64,000 bases of DNA from Chenopodium formosanum. Lineage: Eukaryota; Streptophyta; Magnoliopsida; Caryophyllales; Amaranthaceae. Positions 24,364-37,354 of this stretch are shown here, one piece after another. Position numbers and translations under genes: made by a program. Under the pieces are notes generated by a model. That model was not told the origin of the DNA, ran no database searches, and was given only the letters and a program-made list of their open reading frames with translations. Numbering within the stretch: the stretch's first letter is position 1; each line of letters opens with the position of its first letter. The stretch is from NCBI GenBank assembly GCA_024500155.1, contig CM044858.1, positions 36,313,786 through 36,377,785 on the forward strand, given 5' to 3'.

Positions 24364-25857
24364 CCTGAAACAACAAAACATACAGAGAAAAACAAGAACA
24401 AGAAAATGGGCATTAATAATAAAATATAATTCCAAGTTTTGTGATTGATAAATAATACTTCGTAATGGAAAAGAAAGTAGTATAAGTATGTAAGATTGAA
24501 TTTTTAATTAATTTATACCTTGAAAAATTGGAAGAACTCGGTCTTTGGTTTGATAATTGTTTTACTAATTCTGAAATTAGGGTTCTAGTTTTGGGGTTTT
24601 TGGTTTGATGATTGTGGATGTTTGAGAAATATTATTGTAATGAGATTACAGTCACAACGGGCGGCTGTTTGAATTTTTAAAGGTGAAGGAGCGTGTAACG
24701 GTCAAATCAATCCGACGGCTTGGGATTATTTTAAGCTTTTTTGGACGGATGGATTATCACCTTCCATGTTTAGGAAAGATTTTTAAAAAAAGAAAAAAAA
24801 AATGAGCTACTAGTCTACGTCATCGACTAGAAGACCAAATAATATTTAAAACAATAAAAAGAAAAAGGGGTGTGTACTGTGTAGTGGGTTCAGTTGTACA
24901 AAGGTCAAAATGAAGGCAATATCCATTATAAGCTACTCCATGAGTTCATGGATTATTTGTTTTTATTATTAAGTAATTGTTCGACTCATGGTGATCCAGT
25001 AATGTGTAACTCGATCTTAGTTTATTTGAATCATCATTGTTATGTCGTCTATCATTGATCAGATCAGTGAATAATTTGAAGTCATGAATTAAGTAACCTA
25101 ACTTATTTGTTACTTAATCCGAGACAAGTTTAATCTAAATTGATCTTAAGTTTAATTTGATTACACTGATAAAGCTGTAGTGAGTGTAGTCTGTAGATCT
25201 ATTGTTATAGGCTTTGTGGCTTAACAACGTATTGATACATTTTGTTCATATCACATACGGAGTGCTCCGTAACTCTTGTTCACAACTATATAGGTCCAAT
25301 AGCACATTCATAACACTTGAATTGTTCGAATTATGGATTGCTTGACCGAAGTTCAAGGATGACCCAATTTAAATATTATCCGACTTGATAGTTATCCCGA
25401 ATTTGACCCAAATTGAAGTTTACTAGCTAGAAACCGACCTCAAACTTGACTCAATACAAACCAAACTTGTAAATAAACTTAATCTAAATTTAACTTAAAT
25501 CATAGCCGGCCTGCACCCAAAATGGTAATTTACCTAACATAACATGACCCAACTAAACTCGATCCAAATAAAACCGACCCAAAAGTAAACTCGAGCTAGA
25601 GGCTATATTCACTAAACATGACTTAATCCAAGTTTGACTCGCAACCTAATTTGACCTGACCCCAACCTAACCTAAATGTTCGAATCAACAGCTTAAATTG
25701 GAACTTATGAGCCTCTTGACTCTTTGGCATAACTCCCTCCTTAAATTTTACTTAAACAATTATATTGGTAACAAAACTCTTCGATTAGATTTGTTCTCTT
25801 CCATGATTACATGATGAAATTGCAATTACATAACCATGTAAGCAGCTAGCTACTTAA
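24364..25857. other. Intergenic region with TGACC-rich repeat
   Basis: 1.5 kb. The left part is the promoter and leader of the gene at 23215-24363 and contains AACGG cores near 24655 and 24697. From about 25330 to 25690 the sequence is a degenerate array of words such as TTGACCCAAA and CCGACCC, resembling the inside of the hAT MITE at 43604-44206, but I could not find matching ends. No coding exon. Confidence 0.5.
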
Positions 25858-28800
25858 TTACACTAATAGGTAGCCCCGAACAAAAGGAAAGTGCATGGAT
25901 GACAGAAGAGGTACACTGATCTTAACGTCACTTGCTGTGGATGGATTACAATCTGAGTCACCGGGTCGTCCACTGACCAAGATCTTGTCTGTTGATGGAA
26001 TATCTTCTATGCTTGGAGCAGATTTTTTTTCCATGGGAGCTGGTTTTTTTAGTCCAGGGCTAACATCATCGGCTCCATCAGCCTCTTCTTCTAGACTATC
26101 AGCAACAACGGTAGAGGTTGCGACAGTCTCATCTGGATAATCTTCTACTCTGTAATATGCCTATGGAACAAAGGTGATAGTTAAAAAATGGTTGTACGTA
26201 AAGGAATGAACATGTACTTTGTTGCTCAATAAGATAAAAACAACATAAAGAGCTTGACAGTTGCACCATTGACGTGGTGCATTGATTGACTTCCAACCAC
26301 ACAACAATTAGAAAACTGAATTTCTCATCATCAATTCTCAAAATCACACCCACCCAATCATTTAGGCATCGTGAGATTGCTGTGCTGCTAATTAACGAAG
26401 CAAGAACTTATTGTGCAACACAACCATATATATGGCAAAGATATGACTAGCTTTTGATGTGGCTAGATTTCATAGATTAGTGAAAAAACAAGGCAGAGTC
26501 ACTAGAGGCATTTGTGTCGTGTGCACAATCCTGTTCACCCCCCATTCTCCTCCCCCAACAGGAACTTCAAAATATTGAGTGGGTTGGGGATTAAAGGAGT
26601 TTATCTGAAGTCAGTCTGATTCTTAACAGCTGGGCAATTAACAAGAAGCAAAAAGATGATCATTCCAATTGGCAGCCCTCAACTTCTCTCCTTTCTGTTC
26701 TATTTAACCAAAAGATACTAAAGTTTGGTTCATTAATGAACCAGTAGTAAATTTCTATTAGGCAAGCATGTGCGCACCCGGTGACTCATATTCCAAGTCT
26801 GTTGCTAATTTGGATGAAAACATAGTATTAGGCAGATAGAACTGAAAGAGAAATGTGAAATCATCTGAATTTATGGCCCTAAAAAATAATGCATTAATCA
26901 AACCAAGAGCACCACATAATCACATTTCTTGATTCTGGCCAGCTAAGACTTCAGGATTTTAAACCACAGCTACTATGTTAACTTTGAAAACAGGCAAAAT
27001 CTTAAAAACCTGACAGCACAAAGTTTATTGTAAGCTAGCAAATGAACTATGTTTTCATCCAAATTAGCAAGAGAGTAAAATATGTAGGATGCATACCACA
27101 CATGTACGCGCTGGTGATAGGACTTTAAAGGAATTAGGACGGTTGTTGAAATTTGTTTCAGGAACTCCTGGTATGCCTTCAGGATTTGTGAAATGATCAA
27201 CGTCATGACCCACCTACAAAAAAATATTGCACACAATTGGCCATCCATGGTCAAACAAAGGTTGAAATTTTATTAAGTGCAAGTCATATAAAATATTCTT
27301 GTTTGAGAAACCAATACAATATGGTGTACAACCAGCTAAATCCTTAGTCCTTACCCTTCCTCTTCCACCGAAGTCCAAAGCATCACTATCAAGTGCAACA
27401 CGATACTTTCCAGGCAGATCACACCCAATTTTGTAACTGCATATGAAAATCACACATAAAATAATTCTAGAAAGGGAAACTTGTGGGAAAATCATCAGCA
27501 AAATAGTAAAATAACTTATGAAGGTTTAATTCTAAAAATGATTAGAAGGATTAAAATTCTCAAAACATAAAGATCACATGATAATTTATTTACCCTTCGT
27601 ATGTATTCTCTGGATGGAAGTTGAAGACAAAGACCAAATCGCCTCTCTCAAACACAATAACCTGTAAAATTTTGAATTTATGTCTTAAATTGTACAGGGA
27701 ATTGTCATCATTATTATGACGACAATGAGAGTAGTTTTGCCTCAAATTGATGAATTACATAGACATCAACTATAAAGCTGCAAATATGAGAATTGAAGTT
27801 TGCTTCAAGTACCCCGTACCTTATCTTCTTCAATTGTACTGCTGACAATTTGTTTTGATGAAGAAAGAAACGAAAATTTCTCATCCAACAAATTCATGGC
27901 ATGATTGAATGCATTCAGGAACTGGACAGAAAAAAACAAAAAACTGTGATTAAGACCTCATTTCTAAAAACATAAGATGTTAATGACAATCAGAAACTCA
28001 GAGAGTAGGGACCAGCCAGCTCTCATGTTATATGTAGCACTCAAGAACACAGTCTGAGGCTTGACCGCTTCAAAATGGTAAGATGCATTTTGTGTTTCGA
28101 CAGGTGTGAGTGTGCTTTTTTTTTTTTCCCTTTTTTTTTCCTTTTTTTTTAATTTTTTGTTTCTTATTTTTTATTTATTTAAAATGAAGACAGGTATGTG
28201 TTTTAATACCTTGTATCTCAGGTGATCTGTGTCAAGCAGGTTCCACTGACGTCTGCACATATCATAACTCCAACCATTTCCTTCTCTGGGGAAATCAATC
28301 CATTCAGGATGGCCAAACTGGCAAATAATAGAGGATTCATTACAGCCCAAGTAGATAAACTTAATCATACAAAAACATTATGTTCTGATTAAACTATTAA
28401 TTCATGCATTACTCTGAACTCAAACAGGTTTTCCATACATTGTAGAGGTATGTTGTTTTATCCCTTTAGAGTTTAGACATCTCAACACTGTCTTTAGAAA
28501 GAATGGAATCCCCTAGGCCCTAGAACCAACAATCTAAAAAGATCTCAGCCTCAAATGCTTACCTCGTTACCCATGAAGTTAAGGTAACCTTCCCCTCCAA
28601 GGGCCATTGTAATAAAATGTATCATCTGCAGAACAGTTGAATGATTATCAGAATATTATCCAAAATCTAGTCTTCAGACTTCAGGGTAAGAAATTGAAGC
28701 AAAATTTACCCTTAATAAATTGAGAATATTATGTAGAAAAAAAAGTGGAAGAAATCAAACCTTATGAAGTGCAATCCCTCTGTCAACTATGGGAGAAGCT

Positions 28801-31800
28801 TCTGTCAGGCAGGACATTCCTGTATACATTTCTTGGTCCATTAGCAAAAAGGCCATTGTTTTATCTCCAACTATTCCCTGCAAATAATTATATTAAAATC
28901 ATGAGACATATATAATTAAAGGATATAATAAAGGAAAACGACAGATAAAATAATATACTACGTATTTGACTTTACAGGAAATACAAACTTGTACTCTTTA
29001 TTCGTATTCAGTGGTCCAAAAGTGAAAGGAAGTGCTTTTTGTAATTCTTGAATTATGAAGCGAAGTGAAGGTTTTATTTCAAGACACTAGTATTTGAACT
29101 AATAAGTTGCAAAGAGGCATCCGTTTCACAGAAAGGAAGAACATGGACCTGATCATGACTTTCAGCATAAGCTACACACTTCTCAGTGTATCTTCTATTA
29201 GTCAAGCTTAACATGATTTCATTCATGGACCATTCTTCATCCTTTTTATTTTTCAGGTAGTCAATCCACTTGTCAGGAATAGCCATTGCTAGGCGATAGT
29301 TAAACCCAACTCCCCCTTCAGAAACAGGGCGACATAATCCAGGCATACCAGAAACATCTTCTGCAATAACTGTAGCATCAGGAAAAATGTTGTAAATCAA
29401 ACGATTGGCCAGCATCAGATAAACCACAGCATCAACATCTGTTGCCTCACTGAAATACTCATTATAATTTCCAGAGAAACCCATGTTAATTCCATGATGG
29501 TGATATAGCATGGAGGTTACTCCATCGAAACGAAAACCATCAAATCTATACTCTTCAAGCCACCACCTTACGTTGGATAAAAGGAACCGAAGAACTTCCC
29601 AGTTTGCATAATTGAACAACCTGCTATCCCATAGCTTATGATAACCACGGTCTCCAGTATGAAAGTATGATTCCTGTGAGCTTTGTCCAACGTCGAAACC
29701 ATTCAAACCATCGGTAACATTGTTGCTGGCATGGCTGTAAACAACATCCATCAATACTCGTAAACCTAAGCTGTGAGCCTTGTCAATCAGATACTTTAGG
29801 TCCTCAGGGTTTCCAGATCTACTGCTCACGGCAAAGAAGTTTGTCACATGATATCCAAATGAAGCATAGTAGGAATGCTCCATGACGGCCATCAACTGCA
29901 CTGTATTATAATTGTTTGCCTTAATGCGAGGCAAAACATCATCTGCAAATTCCCTATATGAATTTACACGAGGCTCTGAGCTACTCATTCCAACATGGGC
30001 CTCATATATTCGAGGAGCTTTTGGTTTTGGAGGACGAGGATGCTGAAATTGGTAGCTTGCATTATGAAAAATAAACTGAGTTAGCAAATTCTCACTCCAT
30101 TATATATAATGCAATTCTGCGTGGATTTAACCAGTACCTTTCTTCAGGAGGGGGTTCCCAGTATACCCCATCATATGGTGCTGCAAATCGTGAGGGATCC
30201 ACCGTGGCATATTTGATCCAAGCCGGAATTCGGTCAACCCAAATTCCATTTCCATGCTTAAACCGAAACTTAACTCTTGAATTGTGAGGGATAATGGATT
30301 TTCCACCAGAATCTGGTATTCTAATGCTCCAAACACCAAACTGGTTCTTTTCCATCTTGTAGTTGGAACCATCCCACCCATTGAAGTCCCCGATAAGTTG
30401 GGCCTCCCTAGATCAATGAGGAACGTTATGACATCATAGAGATTTAAAATTACCAGAAGCATCAGGCTTGAACCAAATTAAAGTTGTTTAAACCTTTAAT
30501 AAACTTACTGAGCAGCAGGAGCCCATTCTCGGTACACAACGCTCCCTTCTTCTCGATTGAAACCAAACTTCAAGTATCCTATACAATAAGCATGAATTAA
30601 ATGAATATATAACTAATATTTCCACATGCCAAGCTACATGCATGGTGGCAGTATAGGCAAGAACCATACATTCTTGACATAATAGTTAATACAGCACAGA
30701 GACATCATTTACAGTTGATGCATTAACTGGATATTTCAAACTTATAACAGCATACACTTAGTCTAATTAAAAGATTAGGGTTTAAAAAGAAAATATTTTG
30801 GCGGGATGTCAGTGCAGATAAAAAATATCACCTTGAGAAAATTGCTCAAGACCGCCTTCGTAATTTTCAATGAGCTGAGTTTGATCCACATATCTCTTCA
30901 CTCTGTATTCGAAATGATCTTTGAAGGGTTCCAGGGAAGGATCCACACCCAGGATTCCCAGATTCTCTGTCTCTACTTCAGTATTTTCCATTGTTTGACT
31001 GCTTTCAGTCGCACTGGCTGAGATTGCGGGACAATACTTCATCTATCAAAGAAAATGGGCATTTTTAAGCTATAGTATCTAGAAAAATTTCCAGTGCTGT
31101 GAGGGTTTACAGGAAATATTGGGAATCAAGAAAAACAATTAAATTTTCAGCGACTACTCAGTTATTGCAAGATGTTGATGAGCTCTTCAAAATTGGAGAT
31201 TAAAATATGATGAAAATTATTTGAGTAACCTCTTAAACCACGTAATATATAGATAATTAAATCAAGGATGAAAAAATACTCATGGGATCCAAAAAGTTGC
31301 ATTTCAGTAATAAAAACATACTCTATGCACTATGTCAACTTTTGACTTAGAATGCAAGGTATTGCGCCTGAACAGATTTTTTGAGCTGCAGTTCAATGCT
31401 GATGTCTGTGCCAAAATTGATTCTTTGCTTGTTGAGCCCTGTAAAATTAGCTAGCAGTCTTTAGTGGAACAACCAACAACAGGATCCTCCTAGTATTTGT
31501 ATGAAAAATATAAATTGACATTATAAGAAAATAAGAAAGACTACATCAAAAAAAAATACTCCGCCATAAACCTTTACAGCATGTTATATCAAGTTAAAAG
31601 TAAGGTCAACAATTTTATTTATATCAGTGCAAGAACATTAAGTACTTAGTCACCAAAATCATAAGATACAAAATAAACAGAGGGCCAAAACCAATTTAGT
31701 GTAAAAAATGATAAAATGACAGACAGGGGATGTTAGGAAACTCAGTATGCTCTTCACTTCTTGCTGCTAATTTTAAATGATGGTGGGAGAAATGGGAAAG

Positions 31801-32927
31801 AACAACATTTGATGTTTAGCAATATGAGAAAGCCCTTCCAAAATCATCTCACGTTCTAATTCAGTCTTATACTTCCTCACACAAAAAGGCAGACCATTAT
31901 CTTTGCACAATGAGCTTGCATGACACATAGCTCAATTCAAAGCTGATTACTAGTTTACACATTCAGCCTTATTTCTTTCTTTCTTTCTTAGTCAGCTAGG
32001 TGCACACCCAGCTGCAATACAAAACTTATAAGCTTAAAATGCCAGATCTTTTTTTTATTTTTTTATTTTTTTTTATTTATTTTTTTAAAGGCAATTCATA
32101 ATTGTAAACAAGTAATTGTTATCATCCACCGATCTTACTTGCACCACAAAGGACAGTCAGAAGTCTCAGAACACACCCATTTAAAAGGGATTTTACTTGC
32201 CTTAAGCTCACAGACAGCAGTATCCGTAAAACTGCTTAAGTTGTCATTAAAAACTACGGAGTAAACTTTTTTGGCTGGTGCAAAACCAAATGATGTTAGT
32301 AAAATTTTTAACTGTGAAATGTTTCTTCACATAGGCCAATTATCAACAACCGACATTGAAGGCCTTACAAGCTTACAAAATCAAATTTTGCAAGGGAAAT
32401 AAGTCATTTATACAATTCCTTTTTCAATTACATACAACAAACAAAGAATGCAAAACAATCATAGCCAATTTGATTTAAACCCTTTTTTCAAAGAAATTTG
32501 TGAGTGCTACTACTTGATTTCAATTCCACAATTCAGATTTATAGCTATAGTATTCATCATATCACCATTTCAAGCAATTATACAGACCTCAAATTCCTGC
32601 AATATCTAACCATCAAATTCCCCCAAAATAAATGATTTCCCACTGAAATCCCTTCAATAATTCAACAAATTTATCAATTTTCACCTAAATATCAAAAAAG
32701 AATGTCAAATTCAAGAAATAAACTATCTTTCAGGTATTTAATAATCACCCATTTGAAATTTTAGGCAGAAATTAAAGAATCATTCAACAATTTGCCATTT
32801 TTCAACAAAATTCAACAAATTTTGCCAAATTATAAAAATCTAAAGGGCATTAAATTACCCTATTGCCTGAAAATAGAAATGACCCAACTGAATTTGTTGC
32901 TTGAACACCCACTGCACCGTTCATCAT
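25858..32927 (-). CDS. SBE1: Starch branching enzyme I (1,4-alpha-glucan branching enzyme, class B)
   Basis: A plastid GH13 enzyme that cuts alpha-1,4 glucan chains and rejoins them by alpha-1,6 bonds in amylopectin synthesis. Fourteen exons: 32927-32859, 31438-31322, 31042-30832, 30578-30509, 30407-30138, 30055-29149, 28877-28761, 28625-28563, 28317-28210, 27921-27820, 27661-27594, 27436-27355, 27213-27097, 26160-25858. The frame is continuous, 867 aa. The first 60 or so residues are Ser/Arg/Asn-rich, like a transit peptide. A CBM48 region lies in exons 4-5, then the GH13 core: region I DVVYSH (349-354), nucleophile Asp423 in FRFDGV, acid Glu478 in AEDVSG, Asp547 in ESHDQ. The segments IWVDRIPAWIKYATVDPS and YREFADDVLPRIKANNYNT are SBEI-type, not SBEII. 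The acidic, variable C-terminal tail after YYRVEDYPDE is also SBEI-like. Intron 5 is only 82 bp. Confidence 0.95.
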
Positions 32928-33827
32928 CGTCTTCTCCACTCAAAATTTCTGCTATATCATTTACTCACACGCCATTTTTCTGAAAATATTTGATCATACA
33001 AAATAATAAAATTATATAATTATGTGGAACAATTATAAGTACTATATATAAATCATAATAATCAGAATTAAACAACAGAGATTACTTAAATTAGTGTCTA
33101 ATTCACTTACTAAGACAGTGACTGTATTTGGGGTTGTAAACGTGGAAATTCTTGACAAAAAAATCGCTTTTTTTGTAAAAAAAAAGTGTAAAGATTTCTT
33201 GTGACGAGGTTATAGGATCATCTCACCTGACTCACGATTCACTTCACTAGTGAGTGAGTGCCGTCTACGTATTCCCGCTTTAATTTATTTGTTGATTTTG
33301 TCGATGTTTTTAATATTTTTTCGAAAATTAAGGAACATACACTAGACTTGCCTCCAATTAAGGCTAATATTAGGACTAGTTCTTATTCTTCATTATTTGT
33401 AGTCCATAATCCATATTTTCATGGTTTGATCTTAAAACTTAGAGTAAATTTGATTATCAATAACTTTGACTAAATATAGTAATATAGATTATAAAAAATT
33501 TTACTGGTCTTGTGTGTGGTCAATCACTGAACTATATGATGTGACCACATTTCTTTTATTTGTTTATAAAAATAATCCATACTCATCGATTAATATGAGT
33601 AACCTCAAATTTATTCATGTGTAACTTTAATTTGCCGATTGAGTAGCCCTAAATTATTATACTAATAGGCATAGTAGCAATTTTTTTTTAAAGTAATCTT
33701 ATTTGTTCTTTCGAGTAACCGTACCCATTTTCTTCTTGTTTATAAGAGTAACCCATTTTTCCATCACGTTAACTCCTTACCCGTCAAGGTAACATTATTT
33801 GAATATTATCGTTACACCCATTACTTA

Positions 33828-34034
33828 GGGTCTGTTCACATTTACTGAACTGAGCTGAACTAAACGGATTGGAGCTGAACTGAACTGAATTGAACTGATT
33901 GGAGCTGAACTGAACAGAACTGAACTGAACTGAATTGAACTAAAATGAATATTTTATGTGAGAGGGAAATTAAGAGCTGAACTGAACTGAACTGATTAGA
34001 GCTGAACTGAAACTAAGTAAATGTGAACAGACCC
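33828..34034. mobile_element. Tourist-like MITE with perfect terminal inverted repeats
   Basis: The 207-bp element starts GGGTCTGTTCACATTTACT, and its end is the exact reverse complement. TTA flanks it at 33825-33827 and 34035-34037. The inside is made of repeated GAACTGAACTGA words. Perfect inverted repeats and intact target duplication indicate a young PIF/Harbinger-type MITE. Confidence 0.85.
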
Positions 34035-34217
34035 TTAATTAATTGCTTAAATGTAAAGTGATCACATTATGTTACCATGTAAATAGCCACAAATTGAATC
34101 TATTAATAATTATTACTAAAACAAAATATGCTGACATCATTAATAGGCACATGTCAATTTTTTTATTAAAATTCTCGCCTAAACTATTGTTGACATCATC
34201 TTTAGTTCCAAGACAAA

Positions 34218-34546
34218 GGCCTTGTTCACTTCACTTTAAAAAAATAATATTAAGTGAATATTATTTCACTTCAGTAAAAATAATTTCAGTTCAGTAATCA
34301 TAAGTTCAGTTTAGTAAAAATAATTTCAGTTCAGTTTAGTAAAAATAATTTCAGTTCAGTAAAAATAAGGCTAGTTTAGTAAAAATCAGTATCTTTAAAG
34401 AAGAAATATAAAAGAAAATCAGTAAAAATAATTTCAGTTCAATAAAAATAATTTTAGTTCAATAAAATTAATTTCAGTTCAGTTAAATAATTTAGTTCAG
34501 TAAAAATAATTTCGTTCAGCAAAAATAAGTTGAAGTGAACGGAACC
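34218..34546. mobile_element. Tourist-like MITE, diverged
   Basis: Left end GGCCTTGTTCACTTCACTTT and right end, read in reverse complement, AGGTTCCGTTCACTTCAACTT-like. The inside is an array of TTTCAGTTCAGTAAAAATAA repeats. The flanking three bases do not match cleanly, so the element is older than the one at 33828. Confidence 0.6.
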
Positions 34547-34800
34547 TAAATAAAAACAATACTTCTTTCGAAATTAACTATTGAGAATAAAATTACACTT
34601 TATTCAAATAAAGAGACTAGTGACAATTGTTTTAAACAAATAATAACTATATAATCCGTACAACGCACGAGACTAAACTAGTTTGTATATAAAATTACAC
34701 ATTGAGAATTTGAGATGGGTTGTAATAGGCCTGTGTGGGTTTTTTTATGTATGGTTTAATTAGCATTATGCCGTGCTAATTTGAGTTTTAGGGTGTTCTA

Positions 34801-34990
34801 TTCACCTGATTTTCACTTATCTGAACTTATCTAAAGTTATATTAGACCTTATTAAAACTTATTTTAGTTGTAATTTGTACTTGGGTAACCATCAACTTAT
34901 TAAACTTGATGTACTTATCTAAACTTAATTGAACTTGTCTGAACTTATTACACCTAAAATAAGTGAAAATGTGATGAACAGAACAAACCC
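34801..34990. mobile_element. Tourist-like MITE, diverged
   Basis: Left end GGGTGTTCTATTCACCTGAT and right end, in reverse complement, GGGTTTGTTCTGTTCATCAC; both then share TTTTCACTTAT. The inside repeats CTTATCTGAACTTA words. Flanking bases are TTA and TAA, so the target duplication is imperfect. Confidence 0.6.
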
Positions 34991-35047
34991 TAATGGTAAT
35001 CGCAGCTACAATCTAGCAATCCATACCACCCTAATGAAATTGCTAGA

Positions 35048-36674
35048 AATAGAAGAGCCATCTTTTTTTTTTTAACACAAAAGTGGATCATTATATTACA
35101 TCATAGTGGGAACATCCACTTGATCAAAAGATAGATAGTTTGGTGCATGAGTAGCAACCAGTAGTCTTACTAAAGTCTTAGAAAATAACAGCAGTAAACT
35201 AATTAAAGCAGAATGCACAAAGTAGATAGATAAACTAGTGTAGCAACTAGCAAAAGGTCTTCCAGATAGCTGTGTTAAGCTTTGCATAGGTGACAGAACC
35301 TTGCAGCACAGTGAAGCTAAACCATTCCCTGATCAGTTGGCTGATATTCAGGTATTTCAGCAGCATAGATGTCAAAAACTTCTGGTGGTGGAAAGAAATA
35401 ATTCTCTTTCTCTCCCTTTTTGACTATAATTCTCCCCATGGTAGCAAGCTTTTCAGCAAGATTGTTACAAGATCTTCTAGCATGGAAGATTGTGACTGTC
35501 CATTTCCTACTAAGGAGAGAAGCAACATCTCTGATTATATTACCAAGATCATTGTCAAGGAAAGCTTCTGGGTTTTTCAACATTTTAGTGAGAGCATCAG
35601 CATCAATCTCGATCTCAAGGAGATCAATTTTCCTCTTCCAAGCAAGGAGCAAACCTTCTCAGCTGAAGCTGCACTGACAGCATTAAAGTTAATGGCAAAC
35701 CCTTCCTGCCAGAGACCCTTTTGACACCTGATAACACCTCCTCCCCCTGCATTCTCAAGGTTCATCCAAGAACCATCTGTGTTTAGCTTGAAAAAACCTC
35801 GATGAGGAGGAGCCCAAATTCTGTCAGCAGAAGAGCTTGAAGAGCCAGCAGATTCAGCATTCCCCTGTTTTAATTTCAAGCAACCAACATAGTTAACTTG
35901 GAACTTAGAAAAGGTAGATTGGATGTAAAGCATTTTCTGTTCAAAAATAGCCATGTTCCTAGTTTTCCACAAGTGCCAAAAGAAACCACAAAAATAGTTT
36001 TCCAAGTACTATCACTTTTTAGATTGAAAGCTAACCAATCAACAAGGTTAGTATTATAAAAAGTAACTAAATCAAAGGAGGCAGAGTAGTAATTTTGGAA
36101 AATAAGAGACCAAAAGGCTGTAGAATTTGGACAGTCCCTAAAAATATGTAAAGAGTCTTCTATAGGAGCTTCACATCTAACACAAACAGGGTCAAAATGA
36201 AGAATTTTCTTTTTTAGAGTGTTACCAGAAGGTAAAATATCTCTAACCAAATTCCAAAGCAGCATTTTGTATTTATATGGCACCTTTATTTTCCATGAGT
36301 TTTTCCAAGAGAGATTAGAAAGAAAAGAAGAATTTAGATTGCAAGGAGGAAGAGTGGAGTTATAAGCAGATTTTATAGTAAATAAACCACTCTTATCAAG
36401 AGTACATCTAAGTCTATCATTAACATGGACAAGAGTAGGAAGGGGGTGAGCAAGAATAAGAGAGAAAATATAATCTGGGATGATATATTTAATGTTGTCC
36501 AAATACCAACAATTATCCCTAATAATATTAGAAACCCTCCAATGACCTCTAGAATTAGGAATTCTAATGTTAGGAATAAGATATAAGGGGCAGTCACCAA
36601 TCCAATGGTGGAACCACAGAGAAGTATCTTCAATGTGTACCTACAAACAGTATTCTTATAATAGAAGAGCCATC
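35048..36674 (-). mobile_element. 5'-truncated LINE (non-LTR retrotransposon) with target-site duplication
   Basis: Reading on the minus strand, frames shared between about 36633 and 35317 encode the zinc-binding reverse transcriptase region (IPDYIFSLILAHPL...WKIKVPYKYKMLLWNL; CVRCEAPIEDSLHIFRDCP) followed by an RNase H-like domain (FKLNTDGSW, GGGGVIRCQKGLW, IEIDADALTKML, FHARRSCNNLAEKLA). One or more frameshifts separate the pieces (for instance near 35640 and 35900), and the endonuclease and reverse transcriptase catalytic parts are missing. The 3' tail is a run of T on the + strand at 35063-35073 (poly-A of the element). A 15-bp direct repeat, AATAGAAGAGCCATC, flanks it at 35048-35062 and 36660-36674. 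It is a dead insertion between SBE1 and the BTB gene. Confidence 0.88.
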
Positions 36675-36706
36675 AATGTGTACCTACAAACAGTATTCTT
36701 ATAATA
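36631..36706. repeat. 33-bp direct repeat at the LINE 5' junction
   Basis: The 33 bases at 36631-36663 recur exactly at 36674-36706, on either side of the right target-site duplication of the LINE. The first copy lies between the truncated LINE 5' end and the target duplication, so it looks like filler copied from the flank during completion of insertion. Confidence 0.85.
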
Positions 36707-37354
36707 ATATGTTTACCACCTAGTTCCATTTTTGTTTTCCCTGCTTAGACTTTTGTGGCCAAAGTTAGAAAACTTCACATAAATTTTGACAAACTCATGT
36801 ACACACAGAAGTCACGAGGTTAATGCAAGGTTAACTATTAAAAACATGTGACTGAAGAGCTTGCATAATATGAATATACAAAGAGGTCACGAGGGCTTTG
36901 AGCTTTACCACAAAACTCAAATGCATCGTCTTCTATAAAAGAACCGACTAAAATATAAAAGGGTAAAGATCAACATACTCATCAAGTAAGTGCTCTGTAA
37001 TCATAGAAATATGCAAAATAATGCTGTTTTTAATACATTAATTCCACCAGCAAATTAACACCAAAATTGGTGCAGGTTGACACTAGAAGAGGCTTTAACC
37101 ATGATACATAGGACATGAGATATCTAACACCCTAAGAAAGGCAACAATGCCCTTGCACCTTCTCTCAAGAGTCAAGACCCTCATCGCTTAATAAGAGCAG
37201 AAATGGTTAATTCTTATTCCATACTTCATACAATGGCATGTAAGCAAAAAATGTCAAGGTAGGCACGATCGATCTCATTACACAAGACGTCGTAAAGCAT
37301 GGTATACTTGGTGAGATGCATGACTATATCCTACAAATCCTAAAACAGAAACAA
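36707..37354. other. Intergenic DNA downstream of the BTB gene
   Basis: 0.65 kb, AT-rich, containing the 3' untranslated region of the BTB gene (-). I see no exon or repeat with clear ends. Confidence 0.55.

Larger units (their letters stand above)
32928..35047. other. MITE-rich intergenic region upstream of SBE1
   Basis: 2.1 kb between the SBE1 start and the LINE insertion. It contains three MITE-like elements (33828-34034, 34218-34546, 34801-34990), each annotated separately. The rest is AT-rich with no coding potential and must include the SBE1 promoter. Confidence 0.6.

Noticed and set aside
34640..34690. A terminus of another element (CCGTACAACGCACGAG and a similar CCCCGGACGATGCCCCGG at about 1216)
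   Set aside because: These palindromic words resemble ends of common plant repeats, but no partner end or target duplication could be found.
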